Positions 6,871 to 13,617 are shown, numbered from the stretch's first letter. The stretch: 21,031 nucleotides of DNA from Desulfovibrio sp. (GCA_031275955.1 JAISNZ010000124.1:1-21031); one strand, 5' to 3'. The notes: generated by a model from the sequence alone, not told the origin. Translations and numbers: made by a program.

Positions 6871-8271
6871 ATGAACCCGGAACGCAAAAAGCCCTCCGTC
6901 CCCTCCAAGGACGCTTCCCCCGCCCTCAGGCGGACGACCGCGCGCGACACCCGCCGCCAGAAGGTCATTGCGGCCTTGAACAAGGCCCGTTCCATGGAAT
7001 TGTACGCCATCACCCAGTATATGAGCCAGCATTATGCCCTGGATGATCTGGATTACGGCACGCTGGCCGCCAACATGAAGCTCATCGCCATTGACGAGAT
7101 GCGCCACGCCGAAGCCTTTGCCGAACGCGTCAAGGACCTGAAGGGGGAACCCGTCACGGAACGCGACGGGAGCGCCGTTCTGCGCAAGGGACAGGAGGTC
7201 AGGGACATCTACCTTTTTGACTCCGATGTGGAATTGAACACCATTGATGTCTACAACCAGCTGATTCAGATCTGTAGAGAGAACGGAGACAGCATCAGCG
7301 CCAGGCTGCTCGAGGACATCGCCGTGGAAGAGCAGACCCACCAGAGCTACTTTGACGATGTCGCCGATCACATCGAGCGTCTGGGCGAGAAATACCTTTC
7401 CAATATCGCCGGGACTTCCTCCTCCACCGGAGGCGCGGCCAAGAGATTCGCCGGCCGGGCAAAGGACACCTTTCCCGTGGGAATTTGCCCTGTCCTACAG
7501 CAGAAAGATCGTGGCCAGTCCCAGGAAGAGGAAGAACCCCGCGCCGTCCGTGAGGGCGGTGAGGAAGATGCTGGAGGCCTGGGCCGGATCGCGGCCCAGG
7601 GCCTTGAGCAGCAGGGGGATGGAGGCTCCAGCCAGGGCGCCCAGGATCATGTCCAGGATCAGCGCCCCCACCATGACGGCGGACAGGGCCGCGTTGCGGG
7701 TGAAGACAAAGACGCCCGCAAAGACCAGGACGCCCAGCAGCAGGCCGTTGAGCAGGCCGATCTTGCCCTCCCGGAGCACGGAGTGCCAGGCCCGGCGGCG
7801 TTCAAATTTTTCCGTGGCCAACTGGCGGATGATCACGGCCAGGGCCTGCTGGCCGGTATTGCCGGCCTGATTGGCGACCATGGGCATGAAGACGGCCAGG
7901 ATGGCCATCTGGGCGATGGAGCCGTCAAAAAGGTAGACGATGCCGGCGGCCAGGGCCGAGTTGAACATGTTGACCAGCAGCCAGGGCAGGCGCATGCGCA
8001 CGGATTCCAGCCAGGGGGTGTCCACGTTTTCGTCCTGTCCCGCGCCCACCATGCCGAGGAGATCTTCCGAGGCCAGATCGTTGAGGATGTCGATGACGTC
8101 GTCGTGGGAGATGACCCCGAGGAGGCGTCCCTCAAAATCCACCACAGGAAGGGCCATGAAGTTGTAGCGGGCGATGAGCTTGGCGACTTCCCGCTTTTCC
8201 TGGCTGTAGGCGACGGTGATCAGGTCCTGGTCCCCCACGGCCTCCCCCAGGGTGGCTCCGGGAGGCAGTAG
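6871..8271 (+). CDS. bfr: Bacterioferritin (Desulfovibrio type) with its stop codon missing; frame runs on antisense to mgtE
   Basis: Residues 1 to about 195 are a clear bacterioferritin: an iron-storage, ferroxidase four-helix protein that assembles into a heme-containing 24-mer. Ligand positions seen are E43 (SMELYAITQY), E76 and H79 in IDEMRHAE, and E154 with H157 in VEEQTH. D126 (NTIDVY) stands where a glutamate is expected. M77 matches the heme methionine known from the D. desulfuricans protein. The C-terminal AGTSSSTG block (about 170-177) is the usual end of the family, so a stop is expected near 7450-7490. None occurs in this frame before 8269. Beyond about 7495 the translation is a low-complexity G/Q/D/E/H tail, which is the antisense of mgtE. 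The real protein is probably about 180-200 residues. A stop-loss, frameshift or sequence error must be considered. GAGGAG precedes the ATG. Confidence 0.8.
   Translation: MNPERKKPSVPSKDASPALRRTTARDTRRQKVIAALNKARSMELYAITQYMSQHYALDDLDYGTLAANMKLIAIDEMRHAEAFAERVKDLKGEPVTERDGSAVLRKGQEVRDIYLFDSDVELNTIDVYNQLIQICRENGDSISARLLEDIAVEEQTHQSYFDDVADHIERLGEKYLSNIAGTSSSTGGAAKRFAGRAKDTFPVGICPVLQQKDRGQSQEEEEPRAVREGGEEDAGGLGRIAAQGLEQQGDGGSSQGAQDHVQDQRPHHDGGQGRVAGEDKDARKDQDAQQQAVEQADLALPEHGVPGPAAFKFFRGQLADDHGQGLLAGIAGLIGDHGHEDGQDGHLGDGAVKKVDDAGGQGRVEHVDQQPGQAHAHGFQPGGVHVFVLSRAHHAEEIFRGQIVEDVDDVVVGDDPEEASLKIHHRKGHEVVAGDELGDFPLFLAVGDGDQVLVPHGLPQGGSGRQ
7457..7495. terminator. Nested inverted repeats at the bfr/mgtE convergence
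   Basis: GGGCAAA (7457-7463) pairs with TTTGCCC (7484-7490), enclosing TTCCC-GT-GGGAA (7472-7483). GGACA (7464-7468) can pair with TGTCC (7491-7495), which crosses the outer stem and gives a pseudoknot-like option. The position, between two convergent coding regions and touching the mgtE stop, suits a bidirectional transcript end. T-runs are absent. Confidence 0.4.
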
Positions 8272-8859
8272 GAGGAGGTCGCGCAGGGAAAGCACTCCGA
8301 TGAGGATGTCGGAGGGGCCGACAATATAGGCGTAGTAGGGGATTTCCTTGTCTTCGATCTCGCGGCGCAATTGGGAGATGGCCTGATCCGCCGTGAGGTC
8401 CTGCTCCAGAATGACGATCTCCGTGTTCATGACCCCGCCGGCGGTCTCCGGATCAAAGGCCATGAGGTTGCGGATTTCCTCGGCGTCTTCCGTTTCCAGC
8501 TTGTCCAGGAGGGCGGTGCTGTGCCTGGTTTCCAGCTCGTCCAGCAGGTCGGCGGCGTCGTCCGGCGACATTTCCCCCAGGATACCGGCGGCCGTGTCCG
8601 GGTCCAGGCTTTCCAGAAGCTCCACCCGGGCGTGTTCGTCCATTTCCGCCAGGGCCTCGGCCGCTTCCTCCTCGGGCAGGGCGGAGAGCAGATCCTTCTG
8701 CTCTTCCAGGCTCAACTGCTCCATGTGTTCGGCAATGTCGGCCGGGTGGCTGAGATCCATGGCGGCCAGGAGATCTCCGCCCTCCCGCCGGGCCTGTCCG
8801 CAGGATTCCGGCGGATGCGCCGCGCTGGAGGGATGATCCGGGGAGGGAACGGCGGGCAT
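7495..8859 (-). CDS. mgtE: Magnesium transporter MgtE
   Basis: The protein has 454 residues, the normal length for MgtE, a homodimeric Mg2+-gated channel of the inner membrane. The acidic N-domain of helical repeats covers about 35-140 (for example MSPDDAADLLDELE). Two CBS domains follow, about 140-265, containing IVGPSDILIGVLSLRDLLL and LPVVDFEGRLLGVISHDDV. The membrane domain has about five helices from residue 290, with the hallmark pore sequence MPMVANQAGNTGQQA and a late acidic DGAGFFLFLGLA. The start ATG at 8859 has AAGGAA upstream. No M-box riboswitch was recognised upstream. The gene converges on bacterioferritin and is divergent from nadC across 204 bases that carry repeats and hairpins. 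Confidence 0.95.
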   Translation of the reverse strand: MPAVPSPDHPSSAAHPPESCGQARREGGDLLAAMDLSHPADIAEHMEQLSLEEQKDLLSALPEEEAAEALAEMDEHARVELLESLDPDTAAGILGEMSPDDAADLLDELETRHSTALLDKLETEDAEEIRNLMAFDPETAGGVMNTEIVILEQDLTADQAISQLRREIEDKEIPYYAYIVGPSDILIGVLSLRDLLLLPPGATLGEAVGDQDLITVAYSQEKREVAKLIARYNFMALPVVDFEGRLLGVISHDDVIDILNDLASEDLLGMVGAGQDENVDTPWLESVRMRLPWLLVNMFNSALAAGIVYLFDGSIAQMAILAVFMPMVANQAGNTGQQALAVIIRQLATEKFERRRAWHSVLREGKIGLLNGLLLGVLVFAGVFVFTRNAALSAVMVGALILDMILGALAGASIPLLLKALGRDPAQASSIFLTALTDGAGFFLFLGLATIFLL

Positions 8860-8886
8860 GGTTCTTCCTTTGCTCAGGGCCGCGGC

Positions 8887-8915
8887 TTGACGAAAGGGCG
8901 GCGGAATTCTAGAGA
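8887..8915 (+). promoter_or_regulatory. Possible sigma-70 promoter for nadC
   Basis: TTGACG (8887-8892) is separated by 17 bases from TAGAGA (8910-8915). The -35 is good and the -10 is weak. The -10 lies inside the first copy of a 21-bp tandem repeat. The downstream leader to the nadC ATG would be about 140 bases and would contain the palindrome cluster. Confidence 0.3.
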
Positions 8916-8942
8916 AGGACTGCGGAATTCTGGAGAAGGACT
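8901..8942. repeat. 21-bp tandem direct repeat, two copies
   Basis: Two adjoining 21-base units, 8901-8921 and 8922-8942, differ at one base (GCGGAATTCTAGAG against GCGGAATTCTGGAG, both continuing AAGGACT). The start of a third copy (GCTGAA) is visible after them. They lie between mgtE and nadC in non-coding DNA. Confidence 0.8.
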
Positions 8943-8950
8943 GCTGAACC

Positions 8951-8994
8951 GGGGCTTTGCCCCAGGCCCGGCCTGGGGGAAGGTTTCCCCCCGG
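8951..8994. repeat. Cluster of GC-rich hairpins, REP-like palindromic element
   Basis: Three stems occur in direct succession: GGGGC-TTT-GCCCC (8951-8963), CCAGGC-CCG-GCCTGG (8962-8976) and GGGGGAA-GGT-TTCCCCC (8975-8991). CCGGGG at 8949-8954 can also pair with CCCCGG at 8989-8994 to close the whole unit. A further stem around TTGC/GCAA follows near 9003-9028. This looks like a repetitive extragenic palindrome, but only a genome-wide copy count would prove it. Confidence 0.5.
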
Positions 8995-9063
8995 ACCCCT
9001 TATTGCGCGGGGCCGGCGGCTCCCGCAAGGGGTATCACTTCAACCAGACAGAGGCAATCCGGG

Positions 9064-9954
9064 ATGATCCCTTTCGCGCTTTTTTTTCAGGGCCGGGCGC
9101 TGGAGCAGACTCTTTCGGCCGTCCGCCGGGCCTTTGACGAGGACGGGCCGGATCTGACCAGCAATGCCGTCTTCGCCCCCGGAGACGTCCTGCGGGCCGT
9201 TATCGTGGCTAAAGAGGACACCCTTGTGGCCGGGCTGCCTCTGCTGCCGCTCATTCTGGAGGAAGGAGCCCGCCGGGAACCGGGAGAGTGGGCCCTGATC
9301 CGGCAGGCGGAGGAGGGGAGCCTCCTGGCCCGGGGCGCCGAGGCGGCCGCCCTGGAGGGCGGGGCCAGACTCCTGCTGCGCGCGGAGCGCGTGTTGCTGA
9401 ACTTCCTCGGACACATGTCCGGCATCGCCAACCTGACCCGGCGCTATGCGCAAGCCCTGCGCGGCACCGGCATCGTCCTTCTGGATACCCGCAAGACCTT
9501 GCCCGGCCTGCGCTTTGCGGAAAAATACGCCGTGCTGGCGGGCGGCGGCCGCAACCACCGCCTGGATCTGGCGCAGATGCTCCTGCTCAAGGATAACCAC
9601 ATCGACGCCGCCGGGGGCATCGCCCCGGCCGTGGCCAGGCTGCGGGCGGCCTATTCTCCCGCCCCTCCCCTGGAGGTGGAATGCCGGACCCTGAAGGACG
9701 TGGACGAGGCCCTGGCCTGCCGGGTGGAGCGGATCATGCTGGACAACATGGATGCCGGAAGCATGGAGGCGGCCCTGGCCCGCATCCCCCCCCAGGTGGA
9801 GGTGGAGGTGAGCGGCGGCGTCAGCCTGGACAGCCTGGGCCTTCTGGCCTCCCTGCGGGGACCGCGCAAGCCGGATTTCGTCTCCGTGGGCCGGATCACC
9901 CATTCCGCCCCCCAGGCGGACTTCAGCCTGCGCCTGGAACGTCCCCGCCCCTGA
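9064..9954 (+). CDS. nadC: Nicotinate-nucleotide pyrophosphorylase (quinolinate phosphoribosyltransferase)
   Basis: The protein has 296 residues, normal for NadC. It converts quinolinate and phosphoribosyl pyrophosphate to nicotinate mononucleotide with release of CO2, the third step of de novo NAD synthesis, in the cytoplasm. Diagnostic segments are NFLGHMSGIANLTRRY (about 113-128), DTRKTLPGLRFAEKYAV (141-157, basic residues binding the substrate carboxylates and phosphates), GGGRNHRLDL (160-169) and LLKDNHI (174-180). They are followed by VEVECRTL and EVEVSGGV strands of the barrel. The frame is open upstream, but similarity starts at the ATG at 9064, which has GAGG upstream. It is followed on the same strand by nadA and nadB, but these have their own promoter. 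Confidence 0.95.
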   Translation: MIPFALFFQGRALEQTLSAVRRAFDEDGPDLTSNAVFAPGDVLRAVIVAKEDTLVAGLPLLPLILEEGARREPGEWALIRQAEEGSLLARGAEAAALEGGARLLLRAERVLLNFLGHMSGIANLTRRYAQALRGTGIVLLDTRKTLPGLRFAEKYAVLAGGGRNHRLDLAQMLLLKDNHIDAAGGIAPAVARLRAAYSPAPPLEVECRTLKDVDEALACRVERIMLDNMDAGSMEAALARIPPQVEVEVSGGVSLDSLGLLASLRGPRKPDFVSVGRITHSAPQADFSLRLERPRP

Positions 9955-9967
9955 AACGGGCGCCGGC

Positions 9968-9996
9968 TTGACCCGGCGGGGGCTTTGGTCTATAGC
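9968..9996 (+). promoter_or_regulatory. Sigma-70 promoter for nadAB
   Basis: TTGACC (9968-9973) and TATAGC (9991-9996) are separated by exactly 17 bases, 13 bases after the nadC stop. Transcription would begin near 10003, giving a leader of about 130 bases before the nadA start. This shows that nadA and nadB can be expressed separately from nadC. Confidence 0.6.
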
Positions 9997-10036
9997 AAGA
10001 ACGCTTGAAACAGTTCGCCTGCAGCCCCTGCGCTGA

Positions 10037-10117
10037 GGAAAGGCCGCTGTCTTCCCCTGAGGGGATCCGGGGGGGCAGCCCCGATTCGGGGCAAATCCCC
10101 GGCGAGCCGGCCTTTCC
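10037..10117 (+). promoter_or_regulatory. Structured 5' leader of nadA (multi-branched hairpin)
   Basis: A perfect 10-bp outer stem GGAAAGGCCG (10037-10046) / CGGCCTTTCC (10108-10117) encloses two arms. Arm one is CCCC-TGA-GGGG (10054-10064). Arm two is CCGGGG/CCCCGG (10067-10072 with 10097-10102) topped by GCCCCG-ATT-CGGGGC (10078-10092). The outer stem closes just before the CTGAGGA ribosome binding site and 14 bases before the ATG, a position where folding could affect translation. It does not match a riboswitch class I can recall. It may alternatively be an inserted palindromic repeat. Confidence 0.5.
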
Positions 10118-10131
10118 CTGAGGATGCCGCG

Positions 10132-11157
10132 ATGAATCCGTGGAGCGACGCCATTGAAGCCAGACGCCGGGAACTTGGTTCTTCCCTGACGATCATGGGA
10201 CACCATTATCAGGCGGACGAGGTGATCCGCCACGCCGACCTGCGCGGCGACACCCTGCAGCTGGCCCGCCAGGCGCTGGATGTTGACTCCGGGCACATCG
10301 TCTTCTGCGGAGTCTATTTCATGGCCGAATCCGTCGCCCTTCTGGCCCGGCCCGGCCAGACGGTCCATCTGCCCGAGCCCTCGGCCGAATGCAGCATGGC
10401 CCTCATGTCCACGGCCCCGGCGGTGGAAAGGGTTCTGGAGCGCCTGGAGGCCCGGGGACGCAAGGTGACGCCCCTGGTATACGGCAATTCCACCCTGGGG
10501 CTGAAGGCGCTGGCAGGGGCGCGCGGCGGGGCCGTCTGCACCTCGGCCAATGCCCTGCCCATGCTCCGCTGGGCTCTTGAGCAGAGTGACGCCGTGCTCT
10601 TCCTCCCGGACAGGAATCTGGGCTGGAACACGGCCGACGCCCTGGGCCTTCCCCTCGCGGAACGGGCGCTGATTCGCCCCCGGGGCGACGGCCCGGAAGA
10701 GGCGGAGAACGCCCGGTTGCTCCTCTGGCCGGGATTCTGTTCCATCCATACCCGCTTCACCACCCGGCAGATTGACCGTCTGCGGGCTGAACATCCAGGA
10801 GCCCTGGTGGCCGTGCATCCGGAGTGTACGCCCGAGGTGGTGGCCGCGGCCGACGCCGTGGGCTCGACCTCCTTCCTGATCCGCTATGCGGCGGAAGCCC
10901 CGGCGGGGTCCACCTGCGTCCTGGGCACGGAGATCAATCTGGTGGAACGCCTGGCCGCCGAACACAGGGATCGCCTCACCGTCCTTCCTCTGGTGGAAAG
11001 CGCCTGTACCCACATGGCCCAAACCACGGAGGAACGTCTGGCCGCCTGCCTGGAGGCCGCGGCCGGCGGCGGCGACGGCTTCGCCGTCCGGATTTCGGAG
11101 GAGAACAGGGAACAGGCGAGAAGCGCCCTGGAGCGGATGTTCCAGACGGCGGGCTGA
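10132..11157 (+). CDS. nadA: Quinolinate synthase
   Basis: The protein has 341 residues. It condenses iminoaspartate with dihydroxyacetone phosphate to quinolinate using an oxygen-sensitive [4Fe-4S] cluster. The three cluster ligands can be placed at C87 (PSAECSMA), C203 (GFCSIHTRF) and C292 (ESACTHM). MGHHYQADEV (22-31), GVYFMAES (60-67), YGNSTLG and VCTSANA (135-141) and VHPEC (228-232) are family motifs. GAGG lies before the ATG at 10132. The nadB start follows 14 bases after the stop, so the two are co-transcribed, matching the fact that their products act consecutively on an unstable intermediate. Expression is probably driven by the promoter at 9968-9996 and may be modulated by the structured leader. 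Confidence 0.95.
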   Translation: MNPWSDAIEARRRELGSSLTIMGHHYQADEVIRHADLRGDTLQLARQALDVDSGHIVFCGVYFMAESVALLARPGQTVHLPEPSAECSMALMSTAPAVERVLERLEARGRKVTPLVYGNSTLGLKALAGARGGAVCTSANALPMLRWALEQSDAVLFLPDRNLGWNTADALGLPLAERALIRPRGDGPEEAENARLLLWPGFCSIHTRFTTRQIDRLRAEHPGALVAVHPECTPEVVAAADAVGSTSFLIRYAAEAPAGSTCVLGTEINLVERLAAEHRDRLTVLPLVESACTHMAQTTEERLAACLEAAAGGGDGFAVRISEENREQARSALERMFQTAG

Positions 11158-11171
11158 AGGCGGGAAGGCGC

Positions 11172-12761
11172 ATGACCCGGTTGTCTACCCAGGTATTGAT
11201 CATCGGCGCCGGCCTTGCCGGCAGCATCGCCGCCCTGCGTCTGGCCGACAGGGGAATCCGGGTCTCCCTCCTCGCCGCCGGCGAGGAGGCGGAAAACGCC
11301 AATTCCTGGCTGGCCCAGGGGGGCATCATCTACCGCTCCGAGGACAGCGACGACGCCCAGCTCCTGGCGGAGGACATCCTCACCGCGGGCTGCCGCCACA
11401 ACGACGCGCAGGCCGTCCGCTTCCTGGCCGGGGAAGGCCCCAGGGCTGTCCGGGAGATGCTGGTGGAGCGGGTCCGGGCGCGCTTTGACCGCCACGACGC
11501 CGGCAGCCGTCTGGAGGAGGAGTGGGATCTCACCCGGGAGGGCGGCCATTCCCGCCAGCGCATCATCCACAGCGCCGATCATACCGGCCGCACCATCATG
11601 GAGGCCGTGCGGGAGGCCGTGCGGCAAAGCCCCTGCATCCGGATGCTCCAGGGATACACCGCCATTGATCTGCTGACCTCCCACCACCACACCAAGGGCA
11701 TGACCTACCGCTACCAGCTGGAGAACCGCTGCTGCGGGGCCTATGTATACTGCGAAAGCTCCCGCCGGGTGGTGACCATGCTGGCGGATGTAACCATCCT
11801 GGCCACAGGGGGGGTGGGACAGATTTACCTGCACAGCACCAATGCGGCCGGCGCCGTTGGCTCGGGCATCGCCATGGCCAGCCGCGCCTTTGTCCGCCTG
11901 GAAAACATGGAATTCATGCAGTTCCACCCCACCAGCCTCTACCACCTGGAACCCCGCCGGGTACTCGTCACCGAAGCCCTGCGCGGCGAGGGGGCCTGGC
12001 TGGTGGACAGCCGGGGACGCCGCTTCATGACCGCCCATGACCAGCGCGGCGAGCTCGCCCCGCGGGATGTCGTGGCCAGGGCCATTGTTGAGGAACTGCT
12101 CGCCTCGGGCGAACCCTGCGTCTATCTGGACACCACCCCGGTGCGCCAGAACCTGGAAAAACGCTTTCCCACCGTCCTCAAAAGCTGCCGGGAACGCGGC
12201 ATCGACATCCGCAGCCAGCTCATCCCCGTGGTTCCGGCGGCTCACTATTTCTGCGGCGGCATCCTGGCGGACCTCACCGGGCGCACCACTCTGGAGCGCC
12301 TGTACAGCATCGGGGAATGCAGCTGCACCGGAGTGCACGGCGCCAACCGGCTGGCCAGCACCTCCCTGCTGGAAGCCCTGCTCTGGGGAGTGTCCGCCGG
12401 CGATGACATCGCCGCCCGCCTGGAGGGCGGCCTTGAACCCCTGTCCCGTGTCCATGAGGCCATTGAAGACTGGAAATCCCTTGGTGACGAGCGCAACGAC
12501 GACCCCGCCCTCCTGGCCCAGGACTGGACCGCCATCCGGAACATCATGTGGAACTATGTGGGCATTTCCCGCACCGAATTCCGCCTGGCCCGGGCCTTCA
12601 ACGAACTGCGCGCCCTTTCCCGCACCCTGCACGACTTTTATCGCAGCACACCCCTTTCCAAGCCGATCATCGATCTTTTCCACGGCTGCCAGACCGCCTG
12701 CCTCATCACCCAGGCGGCCCTCAGAAACACCGGGGATCTGGGCTGCCACCACAGGGTCTAG
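11172..12761 (+). CDS. nadB: L-aspartate oxidase
   Basis: The protein has 529 residues, the usual NadB length. It is a flavoenzyme oxidising L-aspartate to iminoaspartate, which NadA uses; in anaerobes fumarate can serve as electron acceptor. The FAD-binding start VLIIGAGLAGSIAALRLA carries GxGxxG at 12-17. Further signatures are NSWLAQGGI (44-52), FHPTSLY (251-257), LRGEGAWLVD (270-279), RGELAPRDVV (292-301) and the C-terminal flavin region SIGECSCTGVHGANRLASTS. The ATG at 11172 has GGGAAGG just upstream; the frame is open further left, but that part is the nadA shadow. Spacing to nadA is 14 bases. It ends convergently with the peroxiredoxin gene, 29 bases apart. Confidence 0.95.
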   Translation: MTRLSTQVLIIGAGLAGSIAALRLADRGIRVSLLAAGEEAENANSWLAQGGIIYRSEDSDDAQLLAEDILTAGCRHNDAQAVRFLAGEGPRAVREMLVERVRARFDRHDAGSRLEEEWDLTREGGHSRQRIIHSADHTGRTIMEAVREAVRQSPCIRMLQGYTAIDLLTSHHHTKGMTYRYQLENRCCGAYVYCESSRRVVTMLADVTILATGGVGQIYLHSTNAAGAVGSGIAMASRAFVRLENMEFMQFHPTSLYHLEPRRVLVTEALRGEGAWLVDSRGRRFMTAHDQRGELAPRDVVARAIVEELLASGEPCVYLDTTPVRQNLEKRFPTVLKSCRERGIDIRSQLIPVVPAAHYFCGGILADLTGRTTLERLYSIGECSCTGVHGANRLASTSLLEALLWGVSAGDDIAARLEGGLEPLSRVHEAIEDWKSLGDERNDDPALLAQDWTAIRNIMWNYVGISRTEFRLARAFNELRALSRTLHDFYRSTPLSKPIIDLFHGCQTACLITQAALRNTGDLGCHHRV

Positions 12762-12765
12762 GGCC

Positions 12766-12785
12766 TTTTCAGGGGAAGGTGAAAA
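12766..12785. terminator. Weak hairpin between convergent nadB and peroxiredoxin genes
   Basis: TTTTCA (12766-12771) pairs with TGAAAA (12780-12785) around an 8-base loop, in the only 29 bases between the two stops. The A/T-rich stem sides give T-rich tails in either direction. The stem is short, so it is only a candidate bidirectional terminator. Confidence 0.3.
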
Positions 12786-12790
12786 ATGTT

Positions 12791-13420
12791 CTAGCGCAGG
12801 GCCTCGTAAACCTTGCCCACAAGCCGCGGCGACGGGGTCAGGGTCTTTTTGCCTTCTTCCCAGTTGGCCGGGCAGGCTTCTTCCGGCTTCCTGCGCAGGT
12901 AGACGTTGGCCTGCATCTTGCGCAGAAGCTCCCTGGCGTTGCGGCCCACATTGTAGAAGTTGACTTCCGAGCCCACCAGATCGCCGTCGGGGCTGATGAT
13001 GAACGTGCCCCGGTAGGCCGTGCCGGCTTCCTCGTCATAGACGCCGAAATAGCGGGAAATCGCGCCCGTCGGGTCCGCGCCCATGAGGAAGTTGACGGAC
13101 TCCAGGATCTTTTCCGAGTTCCGCCAGGCCAGATGGGCGAACTTGCTGTCCGTGGAAATGGAGATGACCTCCGCGCCCATCTTTTTCAGGGGCTCGTGCT
13201 GCGCGCCCACGTCCGCAAGTTCCGTGGGGCAGACAAAGGTGAAGTCCGCCGGATAAAAGACAAGGACCAGCCATTTCCCGGAGGCCAGGATCTTGCCGCT
13301 GTCGATGTCCGCAAAAGTTCCCGTGGTGGGGTCATAGGCCGCGAACTGCAGGTTCTTGACCTTCTGGCCGACATGCACGGGGACGGAAACTGTCTGGCAA
13401 TCCATAGTCTGGCAATCCAT
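12791..13420 (-). CDS. 2-Cys peroxiredoxin (AhpC/Prx1 type)
   Basis: The protein has 209 residues. It reduces hydrogen peroxide and organic peroxides in the cytoplasm. The peroxidatic site is FYPADFTFVCPTE with C64 as attacking cysteine, P57 and T61 in the PxxxTxxC motif, and R137 (GTAYRGTF) as the conserved arginine. The resolving cysteine is C183 in EEACPANWEEG, the 'VCP-type' typical 2-Cys arrangement. The N-terminus reads MDCQTMDCQT: a 15-bp duplication has repeated the start codon and following codons. AAGGAG is 8 bases before the first ATG (13420) and 23 before the second, so the first is preferred. No AhpF reductase is nearby; the electron donor may be thioredoxin or rubredoxin-linked. 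A good promoter lies upstream. Confidence 0.93.
   Translation of the reverse strand: MDCQTMDCQTVSVPVHVGQKVKNLQFAAYDPTTGTFADIDSGKILASGKWLVLVFYPADFTFVCPTELADVGAQHEPLKKMGAEVISISTDSKFAHLAWRNSEKILESVNFLMGADPTGAISRYFGVYDEEAGTAYRGTFIISPDGDLVGSEVNFYNVGRNARELLRKMQANVYLRRKPEEACPANWEEGKKTLTPSPRLVGKVYEALR
13391..13420 (-). repeat. 15-bp tandem duplication covering the peroxiredoxin start codon
   Basis: On the minus strand ATGGATTGCCAGACT (13420-13406) is followed directly by ATGGATTGCCAGACA (13405-13391), with 14 of 15 bases identical. It adds five in-frame residues including an extra cysteine. Confidence 0.9.
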
Positions 13421-13467
13421 ATCTGTTGCTCCTTTTGAAGTGAGGATGTTGTTCTTGCCCCGGGTTC

Positions 13468-13496
13468 ATTATGGACATGCTTCCCGGGAAGGTCAA
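13468..13496 (-). promoter_or_regulatory. Sigma-70 promoter with internal palindrome, peroxiredoxin gene
   Basis: On the minus strand TTGACC (13496-13491) and CATAAT (13473-13468) are separated by 17 bases, about 48 bases before the start codon. The spacer contains the perfect 12-bp palindrome CTTCCCGGGAAG (13480-13491), placed where a repressor would block polymerase. It does not resemble the AT-rich PerR box. No equally good promoter was found for the divergent gene at 13618. Confidence 0.6.
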
Positions 13497-13617
13497 GAGT
13501 CTTTCCCCTGGCGCAGGTTCCCGTTTGGTGCTAGAGCAATGTCAGGAGAAAATCGCTCCGGCGGCCGCGCGGACGGCGCCGAAGCACGCCACGCTAACAC
13601 GCTTCAGGAGACGAGTC

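Noticed and set aside
8860..9063. M-box magnesium riboswitch upstream of mgtE
   Set aside because: No conserved M-box sequence blocks were found on the minus strand; only repeats and GC-rich hairpins are present.
10884..12752. 622-codon minus-strand frame opposite nadB and the end of nadA
   Set aside because: Shadow of strongly supported plus-strand genes, with a typical antisense amino acid composition.
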